In this document: in pieces, positions 53,300 to 63,640 of the stretch
Layout: every line of letters starts with the position of its first letter
Numbering within the stretch: position 1 is the stretch's first letter
NCBI GenBank assembly: GCA_007922225.1
Contig: ML679963.1
Location: 6,292,837 to 6,356,836 of the forward strand
Source of the DNA: Emydura subglobosa
Taxonomy: Eukaryota; Chordata; Testudines; Chelidae
Direction: 5' to 3'
DNA: 64,000 bases
Notes under the pieces: generated by a model
The model's database searches: none
Seen by the model: only the letters and a program-made list of their open reading frames with translations
Told to the model about the DNA's origin: nothing
Position numbers and translations under genes: made by a program

Positions 53300-53505
53300 G
53301 AGATGGGGAATAGTAGTATCTCACTTTGCAGATGGTGAAACTGAGGCATGCAGGCTGAGTTTTCAAAAGGGAATTGGGTCCCTAACTCCTTTATACTCCT
53401 TTAAATATCCCAGCTAGTGTGTAAATGACTTGATCACTGAGGAGCTCTGGGCAGAACCAGGAGCACAGGCCAGATCTTCTGGCTTCTAGTCTTGTGTTTT
53501 CATCA
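53300..53505 (-). repeat. CORE-SINE/MIR copy, antisense, with internal insertion
   Basis: 'GCAGATGGTGAAACTGAGGC' followed by ATGCAGG is the core in reverse. A P4-like insert ('TTTTCAAAAGGGAATTGGGT' and on) runs to about 53415. Then 'TAAATGACTTGATCACTGAG', 'GGGCAGAACCAGGAGCACAG' and 'CTAGTCTTGTGTTTTCATCA' complete the head. Confidence 0.72.
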
Positions 53506-53889
53506 CAGAATCATTTTTTTCTTTTCTTCTTCCTCAAATGGGCTATGGATCCATGCTTTCTTTGGAAGATAATAGAGGAATCACTTTACTTTGAAGGGGG
53601 GAGGGGGCAAGAAGTGGGGAGGGCACAGACCAGGAAGCAGATATTTGAATGTTCACAAATGGCCAACACTACCCTCACGGGATGGCAGTGAGCGGGAAGA
53701 GAGCACTATCTAATTGGAGCCAGCACCTGAGGTCCCAAAAGGTGCTGGCGAGACATGTTTTTATGAACAATTTGTATATTTCTGCTCTATTTTGCCAAAA
53801 TCACATAGTTATTCTTGTATTATTTTTTTTAAGTGATGGCAGGAGCCTTATGACAGATTTGTTTAGGGTTAGACCTGTTCATAAATTAA
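53506..53889. other. unique non-coding DNA
   Basis: A G-rich patch at 53596-53627. Frames of 65-83 codons lack domains. Confidence 0.45.
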
Positions 53890-54265
53890 GTGGCAGATAA
53901 AATTTAATTTTTCTTATAAGAAATGCCTTTAGCTCCTTAAATTGCTCATTTAACATCACTGAAAAGTAATACTCCACTTTAGAATGGACATCGTATTAAC
54001 TTTAAAAGGTCTATTTAAAGTGACAGTTGTCAGTGAGTGAAAGCCAGATATGGTAATTCCGAGTTACAAATCAGAGTGAGGAAACCGAAGAATGGACAAC
54101 CTTGTTAACACAAGCACGACGGAGGAAGCACCGGGGTCAGAGTGCCAGCGCAGAAAGGAATAAAGACACAGCACCAAAAATATGTCCTATAATTAGGGCA
54201 GCTGTAAGAGTCAAGGTTGAAGATTCTTCACCATGACATGTCTGATATAGAAAAAGTGATGGCCG
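53890..54265. promoter_or_regulatory. possible conserved non-coding element
   Basis: Repeat-free run with 'GACATCGTATTAACTTTAAA', 'TTAAAGTGACAGTTGTCAGT', 'CTATAATTAGGGCAGCTGTA' and 'GAGTAATCACTTACAGGCAC'. TGACAGTTGTCA is a 12-bp near-palindrome made of two MEIS/TGIF-type TGACAG/TGTCA words. No open frame of note crosses it. Inference. Confidence 0.32.
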
Positions 54266-55054
54266 AGAGTAATCACTTACAGGCACTGCGCCTTAAAGGA
54301 GCAGCACTTCATTTGTACTGTGTAGGGGGTGAAGGGTGAGAGAAGACAAGACAAAGGAAGAAAGGGACATGTGGCGGGGGAATGCAGGGCAGACTGGCAC
54401 TGAAGGAGAGGGACCCTTGGGAAATTGCAGGTCTGTTACTAACACTCAAAGGGGCCAGCAAGAAAACTGATTGCTTAACAAAGAGATTTTTCTGATAAAG
54501 GTGGAGTAGAATTATATTCCTGGATTCCAGTTATGGACCTATTTCTGCCTTTATGCCAGTAACGGTGATGGTGTTACTCCAGATCTACATCAGAGTTAGT
54601 GAGAGCAGAATCAGTCTAATAAGCCTGGGGCTACTTAGGGGTAGTTAATGGTAGTTAATAACAGAAGTCTCTGTGAGTACAGATTTCACTGTATGCCCCA
54701 AAAGACAAGGAGGCAACGAATTGATCTGGAAATGGGAAGAAACGGGGGGTTCTGTGGGGTATGCATGTGATAGGACAGGTCTGGTGTTAAAATGGCATCA
54801 GAATTGCCTGACTTCACACTAACAGGCATTTTACAGAGCACAGACAAATACAGCGGTTGAGAATAGGATCAGTCAATCGGACACAAACTTCCTTCCTCTC
54901 TCCCTATTTGTTCATGAAAGTGCAGCACTAAAACTTAACCATGCCCTCGACGTCAGCATGCAGAGGTGTCCCCATCTTGTCCAGCCTGCATGGAAGTGGT
55001 GGTGCCAGCCACCCTACGCCCTTCCTACAACTCTACAGGGGCCTCTACATGGGG
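54266..55054. other. unique DNA with one P1 copy
   Basis: A P1 copy at about 54527-54622 keeps 'GATGGTGTTACTCCAGATCT' and 'GTGAGAGCAGAATCAGTCT'. The rest is unassigned; no gene. Confidence 0.45.
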
Positions 55055-55390
55055 TCAGGAGAGGGCCGGCCCTAGACCAAACGGTGCCACAGACGAGGAG
55101 TGAATTTGACTCCCCCCTCATTTGTTAAACTTTTGAATACCTTATTTTTTATTGCATTTGTAGCCCATTTCACGACTTGGATGCATGATTTGCATGCGTG
55201 ATTTATCCCTGTCATATAAGACGATAAACTTGTGCGCTAGGATCTGTAAATCAGTATTTATTCATGCCATCGGTAAGCAAATAAAAATTAGTGTCCTCTG
55301 AGCTTATAGAAACTTTTTTAATTTTAAGAATAACTGAAATGTACTAACATCAAGAAACTGAAAAAGCTAATAGAACTTGGATGGTGTTAT
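55055..55390. repeat. interspersed repeat beginning GGGCCGGCCCTAGACCAAA
   Basis: 'GAGGGCCGGCCCTAGACCAA' followed by ACGGTGCCACAGACGAGGAG and 'TGACTCCCCCCTCATTTGTT' match a repeat start I know from reptile genomes. The AT-rich rest up to about 55390 ('TTGCATGCGTGATTTATCCC', 'AATAAAAATTAGTGTCCTCT') may belong to it. Class unknown to me. Confidence 0.45.
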
Positions 55391-56479
55391 TTGCTCTAAG
55401 GAACCCTTACTCTTGATGCAGCTGTCATTAGTGGGAGACCCCTGGCAACATGCCTGCGAAGGAACCGCACTGCTAGGCAGCGGGGAGAGGAGACATTGCT
55501 GTGGGAAAATCCGTCACTTTGGTGCAAATCCTCTTCCCAGATAAATCTAGCTTCCTGAGGACTCCAAGGGATCCAGATGGATCCTTGGAGATCTTCCAGG
55601 TTTCTGGCTCATTCAGTGGGCCCCCATTGCAACAATGAGGGAGAAACTCCAGCAGGGTGTCCTAGCAAAGATTTCATTTTCTTTAGCTACCTCCTTCAGG
55701 TCTTCCATGGGAGGGAGGGTCCAACCCAATGTTTAGGGAGGAGTGAAGTAGACACCTTTTATGGCAACCATACCCAAATCTTCACTGCATGATCCCCTTG
55801 AAAGAATAAAAGAAATTGACCTTGGATACATGCCTTAAACCCAAAAGACTCACCTCCTTGCTACAAAATACCTCTTTACTTGAAATAGGAAGATGGAAAA
55901 GAAATCACCTAACCTGATATGAACTATCTCCATCCCAAAGTCCTTGCCCTTCCATTTAGAAGTATTTTGGCTTAGTCAGGTCAAATTCTCTGGTGCCCTG
56001 TACAATATATAACTTGCCTTTCCTAATGGGACACTGACTTGCATAGGCTGAAATATTTTTTGAGATGCTTCAAGGTCTTGGAGAAACAACGGAGGGGCGG
56101 GATTGTCTCGCCTTGGTTTGGGTCTTTCCACTGTTGCCATAGATTGGTTTTGAGCTTTACTTTCATGTGTCATTTTTCACTTTTAGAAACAAAAAGCACC
56201 AAACGGCATCTCCCCTTGTATCCCAGGACATGTGCTATACTCACTTTGCATTTATTTCACGGGCACTGTGGCTGGCTTGGAAAGGCTTCCTAGTAGAAGA
56301 CACCGTTCTCACTCTCCTGGAAAAGAGCACTGCTGTGTCAGCAGAAAAGGAGTTTTCTGTCTAAGCGAGGGCTTTGATTCAGCCAACTTCTCCATGCAGC
56401 CCCCTTTGTCAGTTAGTTTATTTTTGCCTTTGTCTTTTTTGACCTGTACTTGGGGAGGCTAATTCCATTTTCCACTGAG
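55391..56479. other. unique non-coding DNA
   Basis: Frames of 65-84 codons overlap in three frames at 56039-56462, none with a domain. No repeat. Confidence 0.45.
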
Positions 56480-56850
56480 AGGTGCGGATATCTATATTAT
56501 TTTCCTAAAACTCCAGAGAATATGATACATTTCTTTTTATTGCTTCCAGCCATGTTATTTAAAGTAATTAACCTTAATTTATAAATTTTTATATCAAACT
56601 GCCTTTTAACTTTTAGAACTGGCAGGAGAAGTCCATTTCCCAGGGCTCCTAATAGTTCTCCATTTAATCAAAATTCATCCATCAGATTCCAGTGTTAAAT
56701 CATCTTTTAATTGGGAGTTACATTCTGGTTAATAGTTTTATAATTCGCCGCCTCTAATAGTTTTTACCACAGGGATCTACTCCATTTTTTCTCACTCTAT
56801 TATTCCTGGTGTTCAGCAGGGACATTTTAAAAACCTTCACTTCCTCTGCC
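56480..56850. promoter_or_regulatory. possible conserved non-coding element
   Basis: AT-rich and repeat-free with many TAAT/TTAA words: 'TTATTTAAAGTAATTAACCT', 'CCATTTAATCAAAATTCATC', 'CTTTTAATTGGGAGTTACAT', 'TATAATTCGCCGCCTCTAAT'. Typical texture of a developmental enhancer, but also of plain AT-rich DNA. Confidence 0.3.
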
Positions 56851-57069
56851 TCTTCTGTTAGTCGTCTTTGTTCTTTGTGATCTCATTAATTCCTGATAGC
56901 GAGTTCCCTTTCTCCTCATTACTGGAGCATAACTACCTTTATCACATGGTGAAACCTTGCTCATTTCTACAAGTACTTTCCAATATATTTTCCTCTCTAA
57001 AATATAACAATCTGAGACTTATTTCAGCAAAGCGGGTTATGTGCACAGTCCTGAAACCTGGACATTATT
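56851..57069. other. unique or L2-related DNA
   Basis: Part of a 131-codon frame (56868-57263) that runs into the L2-like end; it may be older L2 3' sequence. No protein domain is recognised. Confidence 0.4.
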
Positions 57070-57192
57070 TAGATTATAAACTCTTTGGAGCACGGACTCT
57101 CTTCTACTGTTTGTACAGTGCCCAGCACAATGAAGTCCTGATCTCAACTGCAGTTTTTAAGCTCTCCCATAATACAAATAATAATAATCATA
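57070..57192 (+). repeat. LINE L2-like 3' end, sense
   Basis: 'TTAGATTATAAACTCTTTGG' followed by AGCACGGACTCTC, 'GTTTGTACAGTGCCCAGCAC' followed by AATGAAGTCCTG, ending 'CATAATACAAATAATAATAA'. The complete terminal order including the tail repeats is present. Confidence 0.82.
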
Positions 57193-58028
57193 AAAAGAGA
57201 GAAAAATCCCACTTATCTGGCAGGAATGCAGGGTCTTCTTTTTCAGGAACTCAGTGGTGTTAAATGGAATTCTCCCTGCAAGAAAGAACGGGACAGGATG
57301 GAGTTTTAATGATCTAGGACTGTGAGTGCATATTTATGTTGATCTTGAATGACCCTTCTGTGATATACAATGGAAACCTTGCTAATCCACAAACCTGGGT
57401 TCCATGCAGGAGGGGGCTGACAGAATTTGGGTTAGTTGGGGGCAGGGAGGTGGGAAGTTCATGCATCATCATCTCTTCACGAGTTTTTGCAGAAATTGCA
57501 CTTAGTACTTTGCAAATCACTCTGAATAAGAAAGATGGCTGTTCTCGCCATTTGTGTTAGAATCTCATTACATTGCAGCTGAGATACAATATAGCATCAA
57601 ATGTATTGCTATCTGTATAAAGTGCTTTGAGATCCCCAGGTGAAAAGTGTAGGAGTGCAGAACATTAGCACTGTAATGAACTGGCTATTTTTTGTGTAAC
57701 CACTGCCTTCTGCTGGGTAGAATCAAAACTGCTCTGCTGTGTGTCATAAGCCCTGTCTTACTAACAGCTAACGGGGTGTCTCTTTTTGTTCAAGTGGTAG
57801 AGGCCTGTGCTTTGGGAGTAGAAGGAACTGAATTCTTGTCACCATAAAGTATTGAATGGTCAAAAGGTGCAGCACAGATATAGCTTATTTTTTAACTTTG
57901 CATAGCGTTTTCCCTCTCTCTGGGGTGTATTTGTCTTCCCTTAAGGACGATTCAAGTGCACAGCCCACTGCTACCTCACACTAGAAATGACTGCACTTTA
58001 CTTTTTGTAACTGTTGTGAACAACTGTG
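57193..58028. other. unique DNA with two SINE scraps
   Basis: A CORE-SINE tail at about 57610-57665 ('TGTATAAAGTGCTTTGAGAT' followed by CCCCAGG). A tRNA-like head at about 57785-57840 ('TTCAAGTGGTAGAGGCCTGT', 'AGAAGGAACTGAATTC'). Head follows tail, so they are different copies. No gene. Confidence 0.5.
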
Positions 58029-58137
58029 GACCTGATGTGACTCCCGGTCAAAGACCAGTTTTCCATGGTGCAACTCTGTTGGTAACAGAGGGGTTACTCC
58101 TGATTTACATCAGTGTAGGCGAGATCAGAAGCGGATC
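58029..58137. repeat. P1 fold-back repeat
   Basis: 'GGACCTGATGTGACTCCCGG', 'TTACTCCTGATTTACATCAG' followed by TGTAGGCGAGATCAGAAGC. Right half well kept, left half decayed. Confidence 0.65.
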
Positions 58138-58999
58138 CTCCGTGTGCAATTTTTAATACGAGACCCTGGATCATTTGCATGTGAACTCCGCAGCCTAGCC
58201 CTTCATTGTCAGGCACAGAGCATGCAAATGTCCTTGCTCAGTGCAGCTGAGGAGTTAGGGCAATGCTGCATTAGCCCAGTCTCCTAACAAAACAATAAAA
58301 AGAGCCTGAAGAGAAGTAAATAACATCGTATTCGAGATAATAAAACCAAGCCTGTCGTTTTTCAAAAAATGCCTAGAATTAGTGTAAAATTAAATTTGAA
58401 ACCTTAATCCTCCAAGGGCTGATTCTCAATTTGCAGATCCACAAAACCACTGCAAATTACCCTACCAATCCTACTGACAGTCTTATAGGAATATGTTATA
58501 TTGACTACCCAAAGTCAGCCTCTCTGCAAGGAAGAGTACATTGTAAAGTGCCATCAGTAAAAGTGTGGAAAAACAATCTACTGAGGTTTATATTGTTGTC
58601 TGTTGTACACTCCTGTAGAAACATTTCCTATAGAACATCATATAGGAAAAATAGGATGGACAAGTGTAAACAGAATTATTGTACAATTACATAGGTTCTC
58701 AGAATAACTATAACACTGTCCATAATAATTTTTATGTCTCCATAAACCACTAGTGCTGCAGTATTCTTTTAGACCATTCTTTCCCTCCCCCCATGCGGTA
58801 ATGTAATATCTTTCCCCACTTAAAGTATGCATCAGCTCTGTAATCTGATATGACAATGATTACAAAATACTCCAGCTGTTTTAATTGTCTGGTGTTGAGA
58901 TCACATCACCAGAAACAGACAAGATCTTATCTCATGTATGACTTGAATCCTGCCTGATTGTTGCAATATTTATGTTAATAAGGATAGCAGACAATAGCC
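58138..58999. other. unique non-coding DNA
   Basis: Frames of 72-87 codons have no domain. 'CATTTCCTATAGAACATCAT' followed by ATAGGAAA near 58622-58650 is a small inverted repeat of the CTATAGGA class. Confidence 0.45.
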
Positions 59000-59560
59000 A
59001 ACTATTAAGTCCTCAACTGTGGTGACTACATTGGGAAGAAAACAATAATTTCACAGACTGCTGGCCACCTTTTTCTTTGAGTGCAGTGGCAAATAAATAA
59101 GTACAGGTTTAGCTTTTAGCTAGGTACAGGAATATGTCTGAGGAGTTTTTAGGGCTGGAATTTAGATGCTTGATTTCTTATGAGAAATATTACAGTAACT
59201 CAGCAGCTAAAAAGTCCCCAAAGCGAGGGACTGTATCTGAAGGAATTACCATAGAAATCTAAACTGTTATTTTGCCTTTGGTATGCATAGCAGGCATATT
59301 ATTACCTTCTCTTTTGTGACTGCTGCAGACATTTACTTGGAGAGACCTTATTGTCAATGAATTTTTGACAGAGGTCAGAGTATTTCTGAGTGAAACTAAA
59401 AGAGGTCTGAGACTTGTATCAAAAGACCGACAGCATCGACAATAGCCTGTTTACCCACCCTGCACGTTGGAAAAATTAATTAGAAATGTTTGTAGCCTGC
59501 AGAAGCATTTAATGCTTTCGGTTATGATCATGTGGTTCTTGGCGCTAGGTGCTTCTTGTT
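59000..59560. promoter_or_regulatory. possible conserved non-coding element
   Basis: A 560-bp repeat-free block with no open frame over 60 codons. Words include 'CTTTGGTATGCATAGCAGGC', 'TTATTGTCAATGAATTTTTG', 'ACCGACAGCATCGACAATAG' and 'AAAAATTAATTAGAAATG'. ATGCAT, TAATTAG and TGTCAATG type sites suggest an enhancer. Inference only. Confidence 0.33.
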
Positions 59561-60002
59561 GTGGCATGTACGTGTGGGGGAGAGGGGAGAATATTGCAAC
59601 AGGCAGTAGCTTTTTTGATTGGAAATTTTTGTGGGTAGATACTTAGCATAATTACGATTAAGTATTAAGCTGTCTCTACATGAGACTCCTTTGGGAAATC
59701 TCCCATTGGTGCTGTTCCATCGGTGCTAGCAGTCATCAAGTCCTGTTCAGACAAGTTCTCGATGTCACGGTGGTCTTGTCTACACTAGCACTCCCAACTT
59801 TGCTACCACAGGTGCCAGTGCAGTTGTGGGCTATTCTTCTCCCCACAAAATCTAGTAAAGGCAAGGAAGGTCTGGAATGAACTCTTCTGGTTTTTTTCTG
59901 TCATGCCTATATTCTCCAGATGAGATAGATGCTGTGAGATATTTGCTGCATTTAGCCGTGTATCTGTCTGTGGAATGTGTTCAAAATATGGCCGAATAAT
60001 AA
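59561..60002. other. unique DNA with a possible P2-type remnant
   Basis: 'GGTCTTGTCTACACTAGCAC' at about 59772-59791 is a good P2-type end; 'CTGTCTCTACATGAGACTCC' at 59671 may be its partner. The interior is not recognisable. Confidence 0.4.
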
Positions 60003-60090
60003 GGGTAGGGTTTTCAAAGTTGCTTAAGAGAGGTGAGCAACCAGCTTCCGCTGAAAATCAAAATTCGAAGGTGTAACTTCCTTAGGCCCT
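60003..60090. repeat. P4-type fold-back
   Basis: 'GGGTTTTCAAAGTTGCTTAA' and 'TCCGCTGAAAATCAAAATTC' keep the TTTTCAAAG and GAAAATC ends. Confidence 0.4.
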
Positions 60091-60094
60091 GTAA

Positions 60095-60590
60095 GCAGTT
60101 CTCCTAACAACTGTTGTAACCCCCTTGTATTGGAGCATGCCATGACAGACACTCCCTGCCTCAGTTTACAAGCTATGGTAGACAGGCCAGAGGTCCATGC
60201 TGTAAGGTCAGCATATAGTCTTTAAACAGTTAAATAATAACCAACTCAGAATCTGTCTGTTCACACCTTCAAACAAACAAATATATAACACAGGCACTTA
60301 GTTGCCACTCTTTAAGACCAGGACCTGACCTGCTTCTGGGTTAGCTCTGGAGAACAACTCTAGTCTCACCCACCACTACCCTCAGAGGAAGCACGCAAGA
60401 CTTTAACTGGCCTGCTGGCTCCCTATTGACCTGTATCCCTTCTGGCCTTTCTAGGCCTCTGGAGGACTAAATCTTACTGGGAACCTGGCCCAAATGAGTG
60501 TTCTTGGAGCAGGGCATATCAGAGCACCTTTGCCTCCAGGAGGGGGGCTGAGATGGTTTGACAGACTCTGTCACAGGCCTCTTTGAAAAG
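60095..60590. repeat. possible LTR-type retroelement remnant
   Basis: 'TGTTGTAACCCCCTTGTATT', 'CCTGCCTCAGTTTACAAGCT' and 'CTAGGCCTCTGGAGGACTAA' are in the style of reptile LTR sequence. No paired repeat, primer-binding site or coding motif was identified. Boundaries are guesses. Confidence 0.25.
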
Positions 60591-60839
60591 GTGAAAATAT
60601 TAAGGAACAAATGACTGCCTATAAGGAAATCATTTTGGCCCCATTTCTGGAAAGCATGTGCATTTATTTTTTTTAGATTTAAAATGATTAAAAAAAAAAA
60701 AAAAGACACCTATCTAAGGCTCGAGGCACCCGAACATGTTCATTAAGTATACATTGCAATAAAATCCCAGCAACACTCAAATAATCATTCCAGCAATCAG
60801 CCTGACAACTAGAGAAACTCATTTTCACATCTTCCTCCT
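60591..60839. other. unique AT-rich spacer
   Basis: A15 run at 60690-60704. Nothing else. Confidence 0.45.
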
Positions 60840-60945
60840 TATGGGACATGCCTAACTTCAAGTGTGTGCTTTAGGCCCATTGATTTCTGTGGGACTTAAG
60901 CATGTGCTTAAATGCTGTGCTGAGTAGGAATGTCTCTCAGAAGTA
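60840..60945. repeat. P3 fold-back repeat
   Basis: 'GCCTAACTTCAAGTGTGTGC', 'GCCCATTGATTTCTGTGGGA' followed by 'CTTAAGCATGTGCTTAAATG' and 'CTGTGCTGAGTAGGAATG' keep arm, centre and right arm. Confidence 0.65.
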
Positions 60946-60979
60946 GGAATTAAAATATATGAAATTTTTTCTTGTTAGT

Positions 60980-61260
60980 TGCTAGCTGCACCCAGCCTTG
61001 GTCCCCACTGCTAATAACCTCTTCCTTTCTAGAGCCATTTTCCATATCCTTATGGGAAAAGTCCTCCAGGAGTTAATGGGGAATAATAACCTTCCTATAG
61101 AATTTTTTAACTAAAAAGTTATTTTCCTTCTATAGAAATAAAAATATATATGTAGGGAAGTATAGTTCTCTGTTTAATTGTAATAGTCATTTTTATAGAA
61201 CCTTACTTAATTTCTAAAGGGTTTCATCCCTATTTTGCAATTTTTCCATAAGGGAACATT
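60980..61260. repeat. AT-rich fold-back element (CTATAGAA class)
   Basis: 'AACCTTCCTATAGAATTTTT' with 'CCTTCTATAGAAATAAAAAT', and 'TTTTATAGAACCTTACTTAA' with 'AAAGGGTTTCATCCC', are repeated in mixed orientation. 'AACTAAAAAGTTATTTTCC' is a small inner hairpin. Related in style to 52508-52700. Confidence 0.35.
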
Positions 61261-61264
61261 AATT

Positions 61265-61450
61265 AAATTTTTGCAACCCCCCCCTGTGAGACGGATAGGC
61301 AGTATCATACATATTTTACAGAGGTGGAAACTGAAACACAGATAGGCTAAGTGATTTGCCTAAGGTAAGAGACCAGGTCAGTAGCAAAGCTGGAGCTCAG
61401 GAGTCCCTGATTCTTGGTGACCTATGGTCGCTCTGCCATGCTTCCTGTTA
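61265..61450 (-). repeat. CORE-SINE/MIR copy, antisense
   Basis: 'CCCTGTGAGACGGATAGGCA', 'TTTTACAGAGGTGGAAACTG' followed by AAACACAGATAGGCTAAGTG, 'TTTGCCTAAGGTAAGAGACC' and 'GGTCGCTCTGCCATGCTTCC' keep the full reverse order. Confidence 0.88.
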
Positions 61451-61579
61451 AATACTTTCAGTTGTGTGGCTCATATATCATGAGACCATGAGTTAATGCT
61501 TCAGTGTTCCACCACTCTTCCTAGAGGCATATGCATTGTCTCCTCCTTATTGGTTCAACACTGCAAGATGCTGACACAG

Positions 61580-61652
61580 TGGAGTTAATCCAGCAAAACC
61601 CGTAAGCATTTGCCTGAAGCATGTGAGTAACACCTTTGAGGATCTAGGCCTA
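61580..61652. repeat. P3-type fold-back, decayed
   Basis: 'CCAGCAAAACCCGTAAGCAT' followed by TTGCCTGAAGCATGTGAGTAA and 'TTTGAGGATCTAGGCC' keep an arm and end. Confidence 0.45.
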
Positions 61653-62249
61653 AATCCATTGCTGGATTGGGGCTAACATGCTCAGCCCCTGGGAGAATCG
61701 AGCCCTAAATCCAGATTAATCCAATCAGTGATTTAAATTGAAGATGGATTGGACACAAGGACTGGCCACATAAAATATTCATCAGCTATTTTCACTTTGT
61801 TACTCTTCACTTCTGCATTTTAACATCTCTTCTCAAGTCAGCCCAGTCTCCTCTTTCAGGAATCCTTATCTCTGTCCTATTGGCATCTGTTTCCCTGTCC
61901 TCATGTTCCACTGTATGAGTATTGAGCTGTTCATAACCCTAATCATACAAAAAAAGCTGATTTCTTATTGAAGTGGCAGAAAGAAGGCACAAATTGTTAG
62001 GATAAAAAAGAAAAGATAAAGTGGTACTGGAAGTTTAATCTCTATTAGCTGAAGTGTTTGGTGGTACCAAAATAATAGAATTAGGGTTAGATACATTGCC
62101 CTTGATTAAGGCCTTGCAATGAAAGCCATCAGAATGGATCTCAATATCTCATTTAAGTCAGTGGTCTCCCTGTGTGATCTCATGTGAGGATCAAGGCCTT
62201 AATGACTGCCAGTGTATAGCTAGGAATCTGAGAATCATCCCAGGGAAAT
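61653..62249. other. mostly unique, one fold-back with AAGGCCTTG ends
   Basis: About 62109-62201 begins 'TAAGGCCTTGCAATGAAAGC' and ends 'GAGGATCAAGGCCTTAA', so its ends are inverted; 'CTCATTTAAGTCAGTGGTCT' is the centre. The rest is unassigned. Confidence 0.45.
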
Positions 62250-62555
62250 GTTTAAAAGTTTTGGTTTATGCTATTGCCAACTTCAAGTATTCAAAAATCA
62301 TGAGAACCATAAAATCATGATTTTTCTTTTTTAAAACAAACACATTTTAGGTTCTTTTCATCTTTGAGCCTTTAAGGTTCGTGTCTGCAAGCTTTTCTCT
62401 GCAACCACAAGGGCTGAAAACTTACTTTTAAAAGAAAAAGAAAAAAAAAGCTGAAATTTTCACACATTCAGTGGACTCTAGAAGCTCAGAGTTTAAGAAT
62501 AAACACTAGCAATCATGAGACTTCTGCTAAAATTGCAAGAGTTAGCAACACTAAG
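62250..62555. repeat. interspersed element with CATGATTTTT modules
   Basis: 'TATGCTATTGCCAACTTCAA' followed by GTATTCAAAAATCATGAG, 'AAAATCATGATTTTTCTTTT', 'GTCTGCAAGCTTTTCTCTGC' followed by AACCACAAGGGC, 'CTAGCAATCATGAGACTTCT' and 'AAGAGTTAGCAACACTAA'. The TGCCAACTT start and GTTAGCAACA end are an imperfect inverted pair. I recall this order from reptile genomes. Confidence 0.6.
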
Positions 62556-63529
62556 TTGTATCCGGTGAGCAAAACTGCACATACTGATAATTCCCCCAAT
62601 GAATATAATGCTTCTGTTAGAAAGATCAGTTATTTGGAATATTTATAGTTATTCTTATGATATCAAAATAGACTATGGATAACAAGGATTGGACTTGATG
62701 CTATTTGCCAAACCTACCTTAGATTAGAATTAGATGAACAAGTTCTTAGGATCTGCTATTGCATTATGTAAGCATCACAGCTGGGGAAAGAAAATAAAAA
62801 TCCCAACCACAGATCACTTCACATCCCTTTCCTTAGAGTTTACTTTATTTCCCAAAACAAAACTAGAGCAAATAAATTCAAACTCTGGGTAACAGCCACG
62901 CTAGATCATTCAAACTTTAGCCAATTGGGATAAAAGCAGATACATTCTTTCCCTATAGTAACCTCCTTTTGGACTATCTTCCTCTTTGCTTTTCTAATCC
63001 CACCCAGATCAGCCATGTCACTGGAACCTGGTAACCCTTTAGATAACTGAGTGCCTTTACACTTTATCACATACTGGCTTTTCACTCCTTTGCATCTGAA
63101 ATCCTGAAATCCATTTAAGAACTGAACATCTCTCCAGACTTGCAGCCACTCCACTTTTTTCAGTGATCCTGTGAGATCTCAGAAAACCAAGCAAGGCCAA
63201 ACCAGATTAGTGTTTGAATGAGCTCTCCCAGGAGCAGCTCGGTGCTGTAATGTCCCTACTGATGCAACACATGGTGTGGAGTCTGTATTACGCCAACACC
63301 CCAGCTTGGTACTAGGGGTGCTGACAGTGCTAAAGTCGAGGTCCTGACTAGTTGTGATCATTAAAGATCCCATGACGCTGTTAGTAAGAATCAGGGTGTT
63401 ATTGACCCCAGTCCAAGTTGTGTAATTCATGGGGGTTACCTAAATTTTCCTTGCAGTTCCAACTGGATGGAGTGTGCTTCTCGTCATGTTTTCAGACATG
63501 GAGCCCTTTGTGTGTTGGGTGAAGTGCTC
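62556..63529. other. unique non-coding DNA
   Basis: Minus frames of 82-83 codons (62906, 63179) without domains. No repeat recognised. Confidence 0.45.
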
Positions 63530-63640
63530 CCTGAAGTCTCTGTAAAGCACTTTGGGTTGAAAGATGTACGTTTTGGCAGGGAAAAGGTAAATGCTCTCTG
63601 TGGGTTTAGGAATGACCGCAGCTGCCTGCCCTGGTTGTCA
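63530..63640 (+). repeat. CORE-SINE-like tail fragment
   Basis: 'CTGTAAAGCACTTTGGGTTG' followed by AAAGATGTACG matches the SINE tail 'TAAAGCGCTTTG..TGAAAGGCGC'. The preceding head is not recognisable. Opposed 61-62-codon frames over it are artefacts. Confidence 0.4.

Noticed and set aside
56868..57263. 131-codon plus-strand frame
   Set aside because: Its 3' half is the L2-like 3' terminal region including the tail repeats, so it is not a gene.
57785..57840. tRNA gene
   Set aside because: Only tRNA-like A-box/B-box text from a SINE head; no cloverleaf with a full acceptor stem can be drawn.
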